This document shows positions 26,216 to 36,306 of a stretch of DNA of 64,000 nt, one piece after another. The translations under genes and the position numbers were made by a program. The notes below the pieces were generated by a model. The model did no database searches and was not told where the DNA came from. It saw only the letters and a list, made by a program, of their open reading frames with translations. How positions within the stretch are numbered: the first letter of the stretch is position 1; each line of letters opens with the position of its first letter. Source of the stretch: an uncultured Bacteroidales bacterium (GTDB lineage: Bacteria; Bacteroidota; Bacteroidia; Bacteroidales; Bacteroidaceae); NCBI GenBank assembly GCA_902799685.1, contig CADCBO010000001.1, positions 1 to 64,000 of the forward strand. The letters run 5' to 3'.

Positions 26216-29200
26216 ATGAAACAACGAGACTTGTTATTTGCAGGCCTGCTCCTATTGGGTGCTCCTGCATTTGCACAGGATGGACCTACGCGCACCCCAC
26301 AGGATGCCAAGGTCATCTTCTTCCAAGACTTCGAGGCTGACTGGCAGAAATGGTCAACAGACACTATCGATGTGATCGATGTTCTTGAGTATTATAATCA
26401 CTCTGGTAACGCAACCGGTAATTCAATGAAGCCATGGGAAGAGCGTGATAAATGGGAAAGAGGTCTTTTCAGGACTGATACAGTAATTGCTCTTTTTAAT
26501 GGTGTAAAGCCTACGGATGATGAGGGTGAGATTAAAAATCAGAATTTCCCTTCAGAGAAATATGAGACTAAGCTGAATAATGATCAGGACAGAATAGATG
26601 CCATGAAGACATTCGGCCAGTCTGATCTGGGTGGTGACTATGTTCTTGAGTATATATCAGATACTTGCACATTGGCTGCACAGTCATGGGGAACATACAA
26701 GGGCGGTTATACTGCAAACTATCGCCGTAACCTTTTTGTCCGTGGTCTTGATATAGAGGAAAACACCTCTTATCGTCTTACATTCTTTGTTAAGGCAAGA
26801 AACCATAAGGCATTTCCGGTAACTGACAGTTACAATAATACTCCCAGAATGAGTGCCGGTGTTTTCCGTGGTTATTATCAGTCAGAGAAACCTTTCTCAA
26901 TGGGCGTAGTCAGTGATCCTGACCATAATAAGTTCAATACCCAGTTTGAGTACACCAAGGATGATTTCAACGGTCAATGGGAAAAGGTTACATACATGAC
27001 CTATTATCTTACTGACTCCGTGGCTAATGATTTTGTTTTTGCAGATGGTTACTGGTGGACAAGTTGGAAATGGGATGCTGATGCTGAAGGCAACACATCA
27101 GGTGACAGTCTGTATTATATTGTACAGCCTGACAAGTTCTTTGTTCGTCTGGGATTCGTTTCAGACTACACCACATTCCTTGTTGACAACCTTTCACTTA
27201 CCAAGTCAACTATTGGTGGAGCAGAGTATTATAAGGATAAACTTCGCATAGACTTTGGCTATAAGACCAATATGAGTGATATTGTGAAGGAAGCAAAGGC
27301 TAAGACAAATATCCCCGCAGCAGAAATCAAGTATGACGATGCAGCTCAGTGGCTTAAGGACAGCCTTAATTATGAGGACCGTTTTGAGGTCTGGGGTCTG
27401 AAAGGTTCTGAATGGGAGCCGGTTTATATCCGTTCAGCCGAGTATCATGATGACGGTTACATGTATATGTTTACTGACTATGAGGTGAATCCTATTTCAG
27501 GTGATTTAGAGCCTCTTATGTTTGATGATTATGATACTGTACTTGTAACTTTCCACAATCCTATTGATCTGGAAGATCTTACACTTAAGTACACAGGTAC
27601 CGGCCGTGACCTGGCAAATGCATTCCCCAATGCTCTTGATACCAACTGGATCAAGAACGGTAAGATTGTTCCTGACTTCTACAATGAGTTAGCCACTCCT
27701 AATCCATATGTATTTGACGGTGTTCACTCAATGGACGACCTGCCTCCCGTATTCCAGGGCGCAGAGATTCCTAATGGGTCTATCTTCCTTACACCCCAGC
27801 CTTCATTCAAGTTCAAGTTCTCGCGTGATATCTGGTGTGAGACTTTTGCTCCAGGTGAGGACCTGAGAAATACTGATAAGGCTGTTGCCACAGTCAATGA
27901 AGTACCTTGGAAGGTGGAATTTGACAGTGACATTGATTCTCTCGTTATCACTTGCCCGGATGACAGCTGGAAGACAATGAACGGTGATTATGTCATTAAA
28001 CTCATTCAGTTGAAGGGTAAGGGTACAGAGTATGGAGCAAACGTAACATTCAGCTATAATTTCGGTACTCCTTCAAGAACCGTTTCGGCTGAAGCTACTC
28101 CTATTGATATATCATTTACAATGGAAGGTTGGAGTACCAGTGTCGCCAAGGGTGTTTACACTTTCAGCGAAAACAGTAAGAAGACAGTAGGTACTGGTTT
28201 GCCTATTAGTACTGGTAACCTTAACAGAATGTTCGTCCACGAGGTTGAGGGTAGTGCTCTGTTGAGAGGTTATGAGGTACGTCCTCACGGTGGTAATAAC
28301 GGTGGCCATGTATATCTTGGCGCAGGTGATCCTGATTATAAGATACATCTTGCTCCCGGTGGCTATAAGTTCTCATTCAAGGGTACCGGTTGGAGTTGGA
28401 ATGATGCTGATATAAAGCCTGCTACAGTCTATGTATTCAAGCGTGTGGATGATCCTACAAAGGTATCTTCTGATGACAAGATGGAGATAGGCGTTTATAA
28501 CGCTACGGTTAAGAGTGATGATGGTCTCCTTCAGGATTCTACTTATGCTATTCCTGCTGAGAATGTTGATGATGTTGAGTATTCATTCGCTGTCAGTGAG
28601 GATGCCGATTACATCATTGAGTTCAACAATAAGGCCGGTGCTTGGTCACAGGGTGTATTTGTAGGTGACTTCCAACTCGGTTCTGTTCCTAGCACTGTAC
28701 TCTATGTCAATAACCTGAATGATGCTGTAGCTGCTGCTAAGGAAACTGTTGAACTTGCAGAACTTGATGAAAATTACTCTGGTGTAATTCTTAATGCTCT
28801 TAATGCAAAGATTGAGTATTATGACGAGGGCGGTGCCTTTGATGCACTTCTGGAGACCAGTCCTGATGCATGGAATAATGCTGTCAAGGAACTGAATGAC
28901 GCTTCCACTGCTATGAAACTCCGCATTGATACAGTTGACGCTTTCTCAAAGAAAGTTGATGAGGTTTTGGCCAAGCTTTCAGACAACGAGGTGACCTATG
29001 CTGAGTGCCCGGATTTCATTGCTCTTGATGACATTTATAATGCCGCATTGGAGTATCCTGTTACCGAAAAGGTTGGTTCAGACATCTATGCATTCAATGA
29101 CCAGATGACTGCTGCCATCAAGAAGCTTGATGACCGTGTTGCCTTGAACAACAAGTTTGCCAACCAGCTTGCAAGAGCTGACAAGCTCATTAATGACGAA

Positions 29201-30367
29201 AATGCAAGGACAGATCTTGAGGAGTATCCTGTACTTGTTAGAGAGTATAATGCAGTTAAGGATGCTGAGATTATTACTAACGATGATGAAGCAATGGCTG
29301 CTTTGTATGCTGAGCTGCTTGATGCAGTCAATGGTTATGACTTCAAGGTTCAGAGTATCCCCGCTACCACAAAGCGCTTGAATGCTCTCTATGATCTTGC
29401 CAAGAAGCTGGATTCAGAAACCGCTTTGAACGGTGTGCTGAAGAATCGTCTTGATGCTACCTCATTTGATGATGATGAACTGGCCGAAATCTACAAGACT
29501 GCCGTTAAGATTGCTATCTATGATAAGGCTGCTGTAAGTGACACCATAGTTGACAGTCTGAATGTAACTCCGTTCATCAAGAACTTCAACCTTTACTCAG
29601 TGGCTTCTCTTGATAAGGTTCAGTGGTTTGAATATACTTATGGTGGTGCCAAGAACCGCTGGAGACTGAGAGGTGATATTAATCATGTTGACGACGTGTT
29701 CCCGGGTTGGACTGTACGTTCTACAACTAGCTGGGGAAATTCAACCAACGTCCATATCGGTTCAGAGAGTAGGGCTTGGAATGATCCTGATGCCGCACAC
29801 GGTGGCGATGAAGGCGCACCTTCAGTATTTGATGCAAGCCTGTCAGTTGACTGGAACTCTTCAGTTACCCTGACTCAGAGTATTGCTGATCTTCCTGTAG
29901 GTTTGTACGACCTTGGCATTAATATCCAGAGTGGCGTTGATAATTCAACATTGAATGCAACTGTTACCGATCCTGATGATGCTGAAAAGACAAAGACTGT
30001 TGAGTACAAGATTCTTAAGAACTCTGGCAAGGAGAATCAGTTCAATGATTCAATCGTTGTTTCAGACGGTAAGATGGATATCAAGTTTACCATCGGTTCA
30101 GGTTCAGGCTGGTCATACGCTGATGACTTCCAGTTGATATTCAGACCTCTTGAGGGATTTGACTATGACGCTGCTATTGATGACCTTGAGGCAAAACTTA
30201 GTGAGCTGATGACAGTTGTCGATGCCCGTCAGGCTGTCAAGGAAGGTGTTGAGTACTTCACCATAGGCGGTATCAAGCTTGATGCTCCTAAGGCAGGTCA
30301 GATACTCATCCGCAAGACCACACAGAGCAACGGAAAGGTTGTTGTTGACAAGGTTCTTATGAAGTAA
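26216..30367 (+). CDS. Giant exported protein, copy 1 (unknown function)
   Basis: A 1383-residue protein with a cleavable signal peptide (LLFAGLLLLGAPAFAQ). I do not recognise a catalytic family. Seen in order: an N-terminal module starting DAKVIFFQDFEADWQKW with paired beta segments; LTFHNP-type and FKFKFSRDIW beta domains near residues 440-540; a helical stretch at about 840-1050 made of repeated DAVAAAKETVEL/ALNAKIEYYDEGGAF units that resembles FIVAR-like spacer helices; a jelly-roll-like C-terminal module; and a terminal tail VEYFTIGGIKLDAPKAGQILIRK...VVVDKVLMK. The tail resembles Bacteroidales sorting or interaction tails of the form Y-x-GG/GQ-x-KGI. It is paralogous to the next gene. 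Codons are visibly more A/T-ended than in that copy. Confidence 0.75.
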   Translation: MKQRDLLFAGLLLLGAPAFAQDGPTRTPQDAKVIFFQDFEADWQKWSTDTIDVIDVLEYYNHSGNATGNSMKPWEERDKWERGLFRTDTVIALFNGVKPTDDEGEIKNQNFPSEKYETKLNNDQDRIDAMKTFGQSDLGGDYVLEYISDTCTLAAQSWGTYKGGYTANYRRNLFVRGLDIEENTSYRLTFFVKARNHKAFPVTDSYNNTPRMSAGVFRGYYQSEKPFSMGVVSDPDHNKFNTQFEYTKDDFNGQWEKVTYMTYYLTDSVANDFVFADGYWWTSWKWDADAEGNTSGDSLYYIVQPDKFFVRLGFVSDYTTFLVDNLSLTKSTIGGAEYYKDKLRIDFGYKTNMSDIVKEAKAKTNIPAAEIKYDDAAQWLKDSLNYEDRFEVWGLKGSEWEPVYIRSAEYHDDGYMYMFTDYEVNPISGDLEPLMFDDYDTVLVTFHNPIDLEDLTLKYTGTGRDLANAFPNALDTNWIKNGKIVPDFYNELATPNPYVFDGVHSMDDLPPVFQGAEIPNGSIFLTPQPSFKFKFSRDIWCETFAPGEDLRNTDKAVATVNEVPWKVEFDSDIDSLVITCPDDSWKTMNGDYVIKLIQLKGKGTEYGANVTFSYNFGTPSRTVSAEATPIDISFTMEGWSTSVAKGVYTFSENSKKTVGTGLPISTGNLNRMFVHEVEGSALLRGYEVRPHGGNNGGHVYLGAGDPDYKIHLAPGGYKFSFKGTGWSWNDADIKPATVYVFKRVDDPTKVSSDDKMEIGVYNATVKSDDGLLQDSTYAIPAENVDDVEYSFAVSEDADYIIEFNNKAGAWSQGVFVGDFQLGSVPSTVLYVNNLNDAVAAAKETVELAELDENYSGVILNALNAKIEYYDEGGAFDALLETSPDAWNNAVKELNDASTAMKLRIDTVDAFSKKVDEVLAKLSDNEVTYAECPDFIALDDIYNAALEYPVTEKVGSDIYAFNDQMTAAIKKLDDRVALNNKFANQLARADKLINDENARTDLEEYPVLVREYNAVKDAEIITNDDEAMAALYAELLDAVNGYDFKVQSIPATTKRLNALYDLAKKLDSETALNGVLKNRLDATSFDDDELAEIYKTAVKIAIYDKAAVSDTIVDSLNVTPFIKNFNLYSVASLDKVQWFEYTYGGAKNRWRLRGDINHVDDVFPGWTVRSTTSWGNSTNVHIGSESRAWNDPDAAHGGDEGAPSVFDASLSVDWNSSVTLTQSIADLPVGLYDLGINIQSGVDNSTLNATVTDPDDAEKTKTVEYKILKNSGKENQFNDSIVVSDGKMDIKFTIGSGSGWSYADDFQLIFRPLEGFDYDAAIDDLEAKLSELMTVVDARQAVKEGVEYFTIGGIKLDAPKAGQILIRKTTQSNGKVVVDKVLMK

Positions 30368-30389
30368 TTCAGTAAGAATACCGTATAAT

Positions 30390-30430
30390 GAATCGGCGGT
30401 GAGTCAAGAACTCTCCGCCGATTCTTATTA
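30390..30430 (+). terminator. Terminator after giant protein copy 1
   Basis: GAATCGGCGG (30390-30399) pairs with CCGCCGATTC (30415-30424), then TTATTAT. The terminator after copy 2 has the same stem sequence, evidence of duplication of gene plus 3' flank. Confidence 0.8.
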
Positions 30431-30660
30431 TATGTTTGATACTAATTTTATATATAAATATTTGCTCGTATTTTGATGCTAGGTAAAATACATATATTGT
30501 ATCAAAAAAATTACTTATATTTTGATAGTTATAAAGATATTTTATAATTTAGCACACTAGTTGCCGTGTCAATCAAGTTGGTTTGGCAGTCAATCAGTTG
30601 ATATTTTGTTGATTAGAAAAACTGTGTTTATTAACTTATCTACTAATTAAAATAAGTATT

Positions 30661-33600
30661 ATGAGAAAACGAGACTTATTCTTGGCTGGTCTGCTGTTTA
30701 TGGCAGTACCTGCATTTGCACAGGATGAACCCACGTTTACCTCTCAGGATGCTAAAGTTATCTTTACGCAGGACTTTGAGGCCGATTGGGACACTTGGCA
30801 GAGCACTCCGGTTGATACCATCTATCAGCTTGAGTATTACAACATCGCAAGTGGAGGAAACAAGACTTTCTCCAACGCATGGAGCGATGCTACCCTTAAG
30901 GAATCAAACCTGATTGTCAGGACAGACTCCGTATCAGATGGCCACGAAGGTGGTATCATTCTTTACAACGGCGTTATGCTGACCGATGATGCTGCAGACA
31001 TTTCAAGCAAGAAATACGGAAATGACACCTATAGCATCGTTGATGACAACTCACAGGAGCGCATTGACGCCTTTGCCCAGTGGGGTGAGGATGGCGGACA
31101 GAAGATGTTCCAGTTTGTATCGGCCGACCGTGCAGGTACAGACTACTCATCAAGCAGCACCACCCTTTACACTGACGCTTATCGTCGTAACCTGTTTGTA
31201 CGTCTTAACCCGGGCGATATTGAGCCTGAAACCTCGTACCGTCTTACATTCTACGTGAAGGCTAAGGAGACCAATCCCAAGTTCTCTCCCAGACTCCATG
31301 CAGCTATCTTCCGTGGCTATTTCCACTCAGAGAAGCCTTTCACCATGGGTCTTCAGAACGATAACGACAATTACAAGTACAACACACAGATTGAATATAC
31401 CAAGGAGGACTTCACCAATGATTGGGAGAAGGTTACCTACATGACCTACTACCTGAACGACTCCATTGCCGATTACTTCATGCTCAGTAACGGCTACTGG
31501 TGGTCTAATGATTGGGTATGGAAGGCCGAGAATAATCCCACCGACAAGGACCTGGTCTATATCAAGCAACCTGACAAGTTCTTTGTACGTCTGTCATTCC
31601 AGTCAGACTCTACCAAGTTCGAGTTGGATAACCTGTCACTCACCAAGTCATGGATTGGCGGTTGCGAGTATGCCGGTGACAAGATGCGCGTGGACTTTGG
31701 CTACAAGACCAACCTGAGTGACATTGTGGCAGCCAACAAGAAGCTCACCAACCTGCCCGCAGTAGGTGTTGAATGCGAGGTTCCCGATGAAAAGAAGGCT
31801 GAGCTGGGCTATGACTGGCGTATCCAGGTATGGGGTCTTAGGAAGGATAACGATAAATGGGAAGAGGTTTATATGCGTTCCGCCGAGTATCACGATGACG
31901 GCTACATGTACCTGTTCACCGAGTTCTACGATGATGAGCACGCCTATCAGTTCGATGACTACAAGAAGGTGCTTGTTACATTCCACAACCCCACCGATAT
32001 TGCTGACCTGACCCTTAAATATACAGGTACAGGTAAGGATGTGGCCAATCTGTTCCCCAAGGCTCTTGACACCACATGGATCAAGAACGGCAAGATTGTT
32101 CCGGACTTTTACAATGAGATTGCCACACCTAACCCATACGTATTTACCGGTGTTCACTCACTGGCCGATCTGCCTCCTGTAATGCAGAGGGCTCCGTATG
32201 AGGAGGGTTCATTCGGTCTGGAACCTACACAGACATTAAGTTTCAAGTTCTCACGTGACATCCTTGTAGATGATGCAGGTGAGGCATCGGAGAAGGCTAT
32301 AGGCTATGTGAACGGAGTTGTATGGACACCTTCATTCAATGAGACTGATTCAATCCTTACCTTTACCTGCCCGGATGACAGCTGGAAGACCATGAGCGGT
32401 GACTATGAAATTAAACTCATCCAGCTTTACGGTAAGGGAACAGACATGGGCGCAAACGTTGTAATGCACTACCACTTTGGTGCATTTGAGCGTAATCCTG
32501 AGATAGTTGATATCAAGACCGACTGGAGAAGTAACGTTACAGGCACCAGCCGTCCTATTCCTACCGGCACCTATATGCACAGCGGTTACACAGATAATGG
32601 TGCTACACCGGAATTGTTTGTTAAGGGTAACGGTCTGAACTCTCCGGGCAAGTGCGGTCTGTACAACATGAACGGTGACGGTATATACAATGCCGGCCTG
32701 TATCTTTCCAACAGAAATTCAGGCACCGGTAGTTTCTATACATTCCAGACTCTTGCTGCAGGCAGATATACCATAGACTTCCGCGGTCTTGGCTGGGGCA
32801 GCAGCAGCCGTAAGCTTGTGCTTAAGATGTATCCGGCTCCTGATGTGGAACTGGTTGATGGCGATGCCGAAAGTTTTGCAGCCCTTGAGGCAGTAGAGGG
32901 CAAGGTTGAGATAGGCAGAATCACTAAGTGGGATGCAAATATCTCCAGCGCCGGTGACTGGGTGGATGGTTATACTGATGTACATTGGAGCTTCAGCGTT
33001 CCTGCCGACGGCACCTATGTATTTGAGTTCTACACCGATGGCAGCACCGATTACAAGGGCGTTATCTTCAGTAACTACAACATCAAGTCTGACGGCAACC
33101 TGTCATACGCATACACTCTGCCTCTGAACGATGCCGTAGAGGCCGCCAAGAAACGTCTGGCTCTGGCTGATGTGGATACTGACCTTTATGGTGGTGCCAT
33201 GTATGACGCTTTCAATGCCAAGATAGCCTATTATGAGGTAGGTGGCGCATTTGATGCCCTGCATGAGACCGAGCCTACTGTATGGCAGGCTGCAAAGGAG
33301 GACCTCATTGATGCCACTAACACAATGAAACTCCGCATGGACAGCGTTGACAAGTTCGTGGATACCAGGAACAAGGTTGTCGCCAAGCTTGCAGAGACCG
33401 AGACCGACTACTCTGTACTGGATGTATGGCAGACACTGAACTCTATTAATGAGACAGCACAGGCATATCCTGTAACTACCAAGACTGGTGCTGATATCTA
33501 TGCATTCAACAAGGAGATGGAGGATGCCATCAAGGTTGTCGATGACCGCGTTGCTTCAATCGGTAAGTTCACGGATCTGGTCAAGTCAATAGAGACTCTC

Positions 33601-34755
33601 ATTAATGCCGCCGATGCACAGACCGGCCTTGATGAGTATGCTACGATGGTAACCGCTTACAATACCTATAAGGATACTCCTATCACATCGCCCGAGGATG
33701 TGTTCAGCGCTGCTTTCAACGGCCTGACCAGTGGTAAGAACGCATACGTGTTCAGGACAGACTATACTTATGCCAAGACCCGTCAGGTTAAGGAGCTGTA
33801 TGCTCTGGCCGACAAGCTGGGCTATGACTTTACCGATATGGGCGGTCAGGCCGAGGTCAAGGCTAAGATAGACGCTCTGCAGGATGATGACGCTGAACTG
33901 AGTGCAATCCTCAGGGAGGCTGTTATCCTTCAGATTTATGAGGCTTATGCCGACGGTATGGTTGATGAGCTTGACAGTCTTGACGTAAGCGCCCTGCTGC
34001 CCAACTACTTCCTGTATGTTGACGCTGTTGATGATGCAATGGAGAACAATGAAGGCACCTGGAGAATCAAGAATATAAGCGGCGGCAATAAGGTTGCCAT
34101 TCCGGGATGGAGCATATCATACGGAAAGGGTAACTGGCTGCCCACAACCGTAAAGGTTGGCTCTGGTGACGGCACTATGGACTGGAGTGTATATGGCCAC
34201 ACGTTTGCCGGCGGTTTGAGATGCGCACCGCACACCCAGGGCGTTATAGTGAATGATTCAATCGAGATGCCCGATGCTCTATACTGGGTAGGTCTGTACG
34301 GTTACAACCAGACCTCGAACGTCAAGATGGTTCTGACTTCCGATTCCTGCAAGGTAGGCGACACTGACAAGTCATCGCTTAACAAGGTTTGGAATCCCGC
34401 TAACGGTAAGTTCGGCTATAAGGAGGTTGGTGTTGACTCAATCAATATTGCAGGTAAGATGACCATTACCATCGATCAGACTTCGGATTCAGGCAGTGAG
34501 TTTGATATCAGGAACTTTATTCTGCGTCTGCGCGGCACAAATCCTGATGTCAATTACGATGATCTGTACAACGCTCAGGAGACTAAGCTGGACGGACTGC
34601 TGACAGTGGTTGATGCCAATAAGGCTGTTAAGGAAGGCGTAGAGTACTACACCGTAGGCGGCATTAAGCTTGATGCTCCTAAGGCCGGCGAGATACTTAT
34701 CCGCAGGACCCAGAGCGGCGGAAAGGTTGTTGTTGACAAGGTTCTTATAAAGTAA
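30661..34755 (+). CDS. Giant exported protein, copy 2 (unknown function)
   Basis: A 1364-residue exported protein with signal LFMAVPAFAQ. It is collinear with copy 1 throughout: DAKVIFTQDFEADWDTW at the start, YRRNLFVRLNPGDIEPETSYRLTFYVKA near residue 177, VLVTFHNPTDIADLTLKYTGTGKD near 440, FKFSRDI near 528, PDDSWKTMSGDYEIKLIQLYGKGTDMGANV near 570, the helical repeats at about 830-1050, and the tail GVEYYTVGGIKLDAPKAGEILIRR...VVVDKVLIK. The middle carbohydrate-module-like region (about 620-800) and the C-terminal module differ more, suggesting changed ligand specificity. No enzyme motif is evident. It may be a surface or secreted glycan-binding scaffold; this is inference. Confidence 0.75.
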   Translation: MRKRDLFLAGLLFMAVPAFAQDEPTFTSQDAKVIFTQDFEADWDTWQSTPVDTIYQLEYYNIASGGNKTFSNAWSDATLKESNLIVRTDSVSDGHEGGIILYNGVMLTDDAADISSKKYGNDTYSIVDDNSQERIDAFAQWGEDGGQKMFQFVSADRAGTDYSSSSTTLYTDAYRRNLFVRLNPGDIEPETSYRLTFYVKAKETNPKFSPRLHAAIFRGYFHSEKPFTMGLQNDNDNYKYNTQIEYTKEDFTNDWEKVTYMTYYLNDSIADYFMLSNGYWWSNDWVWKAENNPTDKDLVYIKQPDKFFVRLSFQSDSTKFELDNLSLTKSWIGGCEYAGDKMRVDFGYKTNLSDIVAANKKLTNLPAVGVECEVPDEKKAELGYDWRIQVWGLRKDNDKWEEVYMRSAEYHDDGYMYLFTEFYDDEHAYQFDDYKKVLVTFHNPTDIADLTLKYTGTGKDVANLFPKALDTTWIKNGKIVPDFYNEIATPNPYVFTGVHSLADLPPVMQRAPYEEGSFGLEPTQTLSFKFSRDILVDDAGEASEKAIGYVNGVVWTPSFNETDSILTFTCPDDSWKTMSGDYEIKLIQLYGKGTDMGANVVMHYHFGAFERNPEIVDIKTDWRSNVTGTSRPIPTGTYMHSGYTDNGATPELFVKGNGLNSPGKCGLYNMNGDGIYNAGLYLSNRNSGTGSFYTFQTLAAGRYTIDFRGLGWGSSSRKLVLKMYPAPDVELVDGDAESFAALEAVEGKVEIGRITKWDANISSAGDWVDGYTDVHWSFSVPADGTYVFEFYTDGSTDYKGVIFSNYNIKSDGNLSYAYTLPLNDAVEAAKKRLALADVDTDLYGGAMYDAFNAKIAYYEVGGAFDALHETEPTVWQAAKEDLIDATNTMKLRMDSVDKFVDTRNKVVAKLAETETDYSVLDVWQTLNSINETAQAYPVTTKTGADIYAFNKEMEDAIKVVDDRVASIGKFTDLVKSIETLINAADAQTGLDEYATMVTAYNTYKDTPITSPEDVFSAAFNGLTSGKNAYVFRTDYTYAKTRQVKELYALADKLGYDFTDMGGQAEVKAKIDALQDDDAELSAILREAVILQIYEAYADGMVDELDSLDVSALLPNYFLYVDAVDDAMENNEGTWRIKNISGGNKVAIPGWSISYGKGNWLPTTVKVGSGDGTMDWSVYGHTFAGGLRCAPHTQGVIVNDSIEMPDALYWVGLYGYNQTSNVKMVLTSDSCKVGDTDKSSLNKVWNPANGKFGYKEVGVDSINIAGKMTITIDQTSDSGSEFDIRNFILRLRGTNPDVNYDDLYNAQETKLDGLLTVVDANKAVKEGVEYYTVGGIKLDAPKAGEILIRRTQSGGKVVVDKVLIK

Positions 34756-34779
34756 CCCTCCATAACAATTATCTATAAT

Positions 34780-34820
34780 GAATCGGCGGTAAGCATCCGG
34801 CTTTCCGCCGATTCTTTTTA
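34780..34820 (+). terminator. Terminator after giant protein copy 2
   Basis: GAATCGGCGG (34780-34789) with CCGCCGATTC (34805-34814) and a T-rich tail. Stem identical to that after copy 1. Confidence 0.85.
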
Positions 34821-34926
34821 TTGTTCACTTTTTGCAGTTAAGTGTTATGCTTTTTGCCAAAAAGGCGGTATCTTTATGAGCTGAAACCGGATTGTGCATT
34901 TTATTAACTTAATTATAACTTGACAG

Positions 34927-36282
34927 ATGAAAGTAAAATTCGCGCTCATGGCAGCATTGATGCTTGCCGGCATTGCCGTAGAGGCACAGAACCCTATTAT
35001 CCGTGACCAGTTCTCGGCCGATCCTTCAGCCCTGGTTGTAGGTGACCGCGTTTATGTATTCCCTTCACATGACATCAAGGCTCCGGCAGAGTATGCCCGT
35101 AAGGACTGGTTCTGCATGGCCGACTATCATGTATTCTCATCCGCTAACCTGACAGATTGGACCGACCACGGTATGATTGTAAGCCAGTGGAGCGCTCCCT
35201 GGGTGAACGAGAAGGGTTACTCCATGTGGGCCCCAGACTGCAAGCAGAACCCCACCAACGGAAAGTATTACTTCTTCTTCCCGGCAGGTGCCAAACCACA
35301 GCCCAGCGCAGACGGACGTCGCGGAATGGGCGGCAACCGTGTTGGTATCTGCACCGCCGATTATCCTGAGGGTCCCTATACCCCTGAGGCTACTCCTATT
35401 GAAGGCGTAGGTGGTATTGACCCATGTATTTTCGTTGATGATGACGGCACCGGCTATCTGGTTATGCCCGGTATCACCATTACCAAGCTTAACCCTGACT
35501 GGAAGTCCGTTTCAACAGATCCCGCTGACCGCCATCGCGTGGAGGGTGTTCCCACCCGTGGTCTGGTGGAGGGCCCGTACCTGTACAAGCACGGCGGTAA
35601 GTACTACATGACTTTCCCCTGGGCACGTAACGTCGAGGAGGTACTGGCTTATTGCGTAGCTGACAATATCTTTGGCCCGTATGAGTTCAAGGGCGTTTTC
35701 TTTGAGGAGCATGCCAACAAGTGCTGGACCAACCACCACTCAATTATTGAGTTCAAAGGCCAGACCTATCTGTTCTACCATCACAACGAGTTTTCACCTG
35801 AATTTGACAAGAACCGTTCGGTATGCGCCGACAGTATTTTCTTTGATGATGAGAAGGGTGAAATCAAGATGGTTAAGCCCACCCTGCGCGGTATCGGCGT
35901 AACACAGTCAGACACTCAGATTCAGCTGGACCGTTATACTGCACTGAGTTCACGCGGTGACTCAATAGCTTATCTGGAGCCCAGTAACTATTTTGCCGGT
36001 TGGAAGACCGTATTCTATGAGAAGGGTGCATGGGCACAGTATAATACTGTTAACTTCAAGAAGGCTCCCAAGAGTGTGACCGTTAAGGTTGTTCCTCCGT
36101 CGGCAGGTCAGCTTGAGATTCTGCAGGATGACGTTGTCATTGCTACTGTTGACGTTCCCTCAGACCGTCAGTTCGTTGAGGTGTCGGCCAAGGTTAAGGG
36201 TGCCAAGAAGGGCGTGCATCACCTCAAGGTACGTATGGCTACTGCCGGAAACATTCAGGTTGACTGGCTCACATTCAATTGA
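34927..36282 (+). CDS. Exported GH43 glycosidase with C-terminal CBM6-like domain
   Basis: A 451-residue secreted or periplasmic enzyme. Signal peptide MKVKFALMAALMLAGIAVEA, then a GH43 propeller with D32 (SADPSALV), D165 (GGIDPCIF) and E215 (LVEGPYLYKH) as the catalytic triad, and TNHHSIIEFKGQTYLFYHHNE near 272. Residues from about 330 (LDRYTALSSRGDSIAYLEPSNYFAGWKTVFYEKGAWAQYNTVNF...IQVDWLTFN) form a carbohydrate-binding module of CBM6 type. Such GH43-CBM6 enzymes commonly remove arabinose from xylan or act as xylosidases. It is 24 bases upstream of another GH43 gene, forming a pair. Confidence 0.88.
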   Translation: MKVKFALMAALMLAGIAVEAQNPIIRDQFSADPSALVVGDRVYVFPSHDIKAPAEYARKDWFCMADYHVFSSANLTDWTDHGMIVSQWSAPWVNEKGYSMWAPDCKQNPTNGKYYFFFPAGAKPQPSADGRRGMGGNRVGICTADYPEGPYTPEATPIEGVGGIDPCIFVDDDGTGYLVMPGITITKLNPDWKSVSTDPADRHRVEGVPTRGLVEGPYLYKHGGKYYMTFPWARNVEEVLAYCVADNIFGPYEFKGVFFEEHANKCWTNHHSIIEFKGQTYLFYHHNEFSPEFDKNRSVCADSIFFDDEKGEIKMVKPTLRGIGVTQSDTQIQLDRYTALSSRGDSIAYLEPSNYFAGWKTVFYEKGAWAQYNTVNFKKAPKSVTVKVVPPSAGQLEILQDDVVIATVDVPSDRQFVEVSAKVKGAKKGVHHLKVRMATAGNIQVDWLTFN

Positions 36283-36306
36283 TAATCTGCAAACTTTATT
36301 TGTGCA

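Noticed and set aside
26216-34755. Calling the giant proteins type IX secretion cargo
   Set aside because: The C-terminal tail is only similar in pattern, no type IX secretion gene is in the window, and the organism is not known to have the system. Kept as a question, not a feature.
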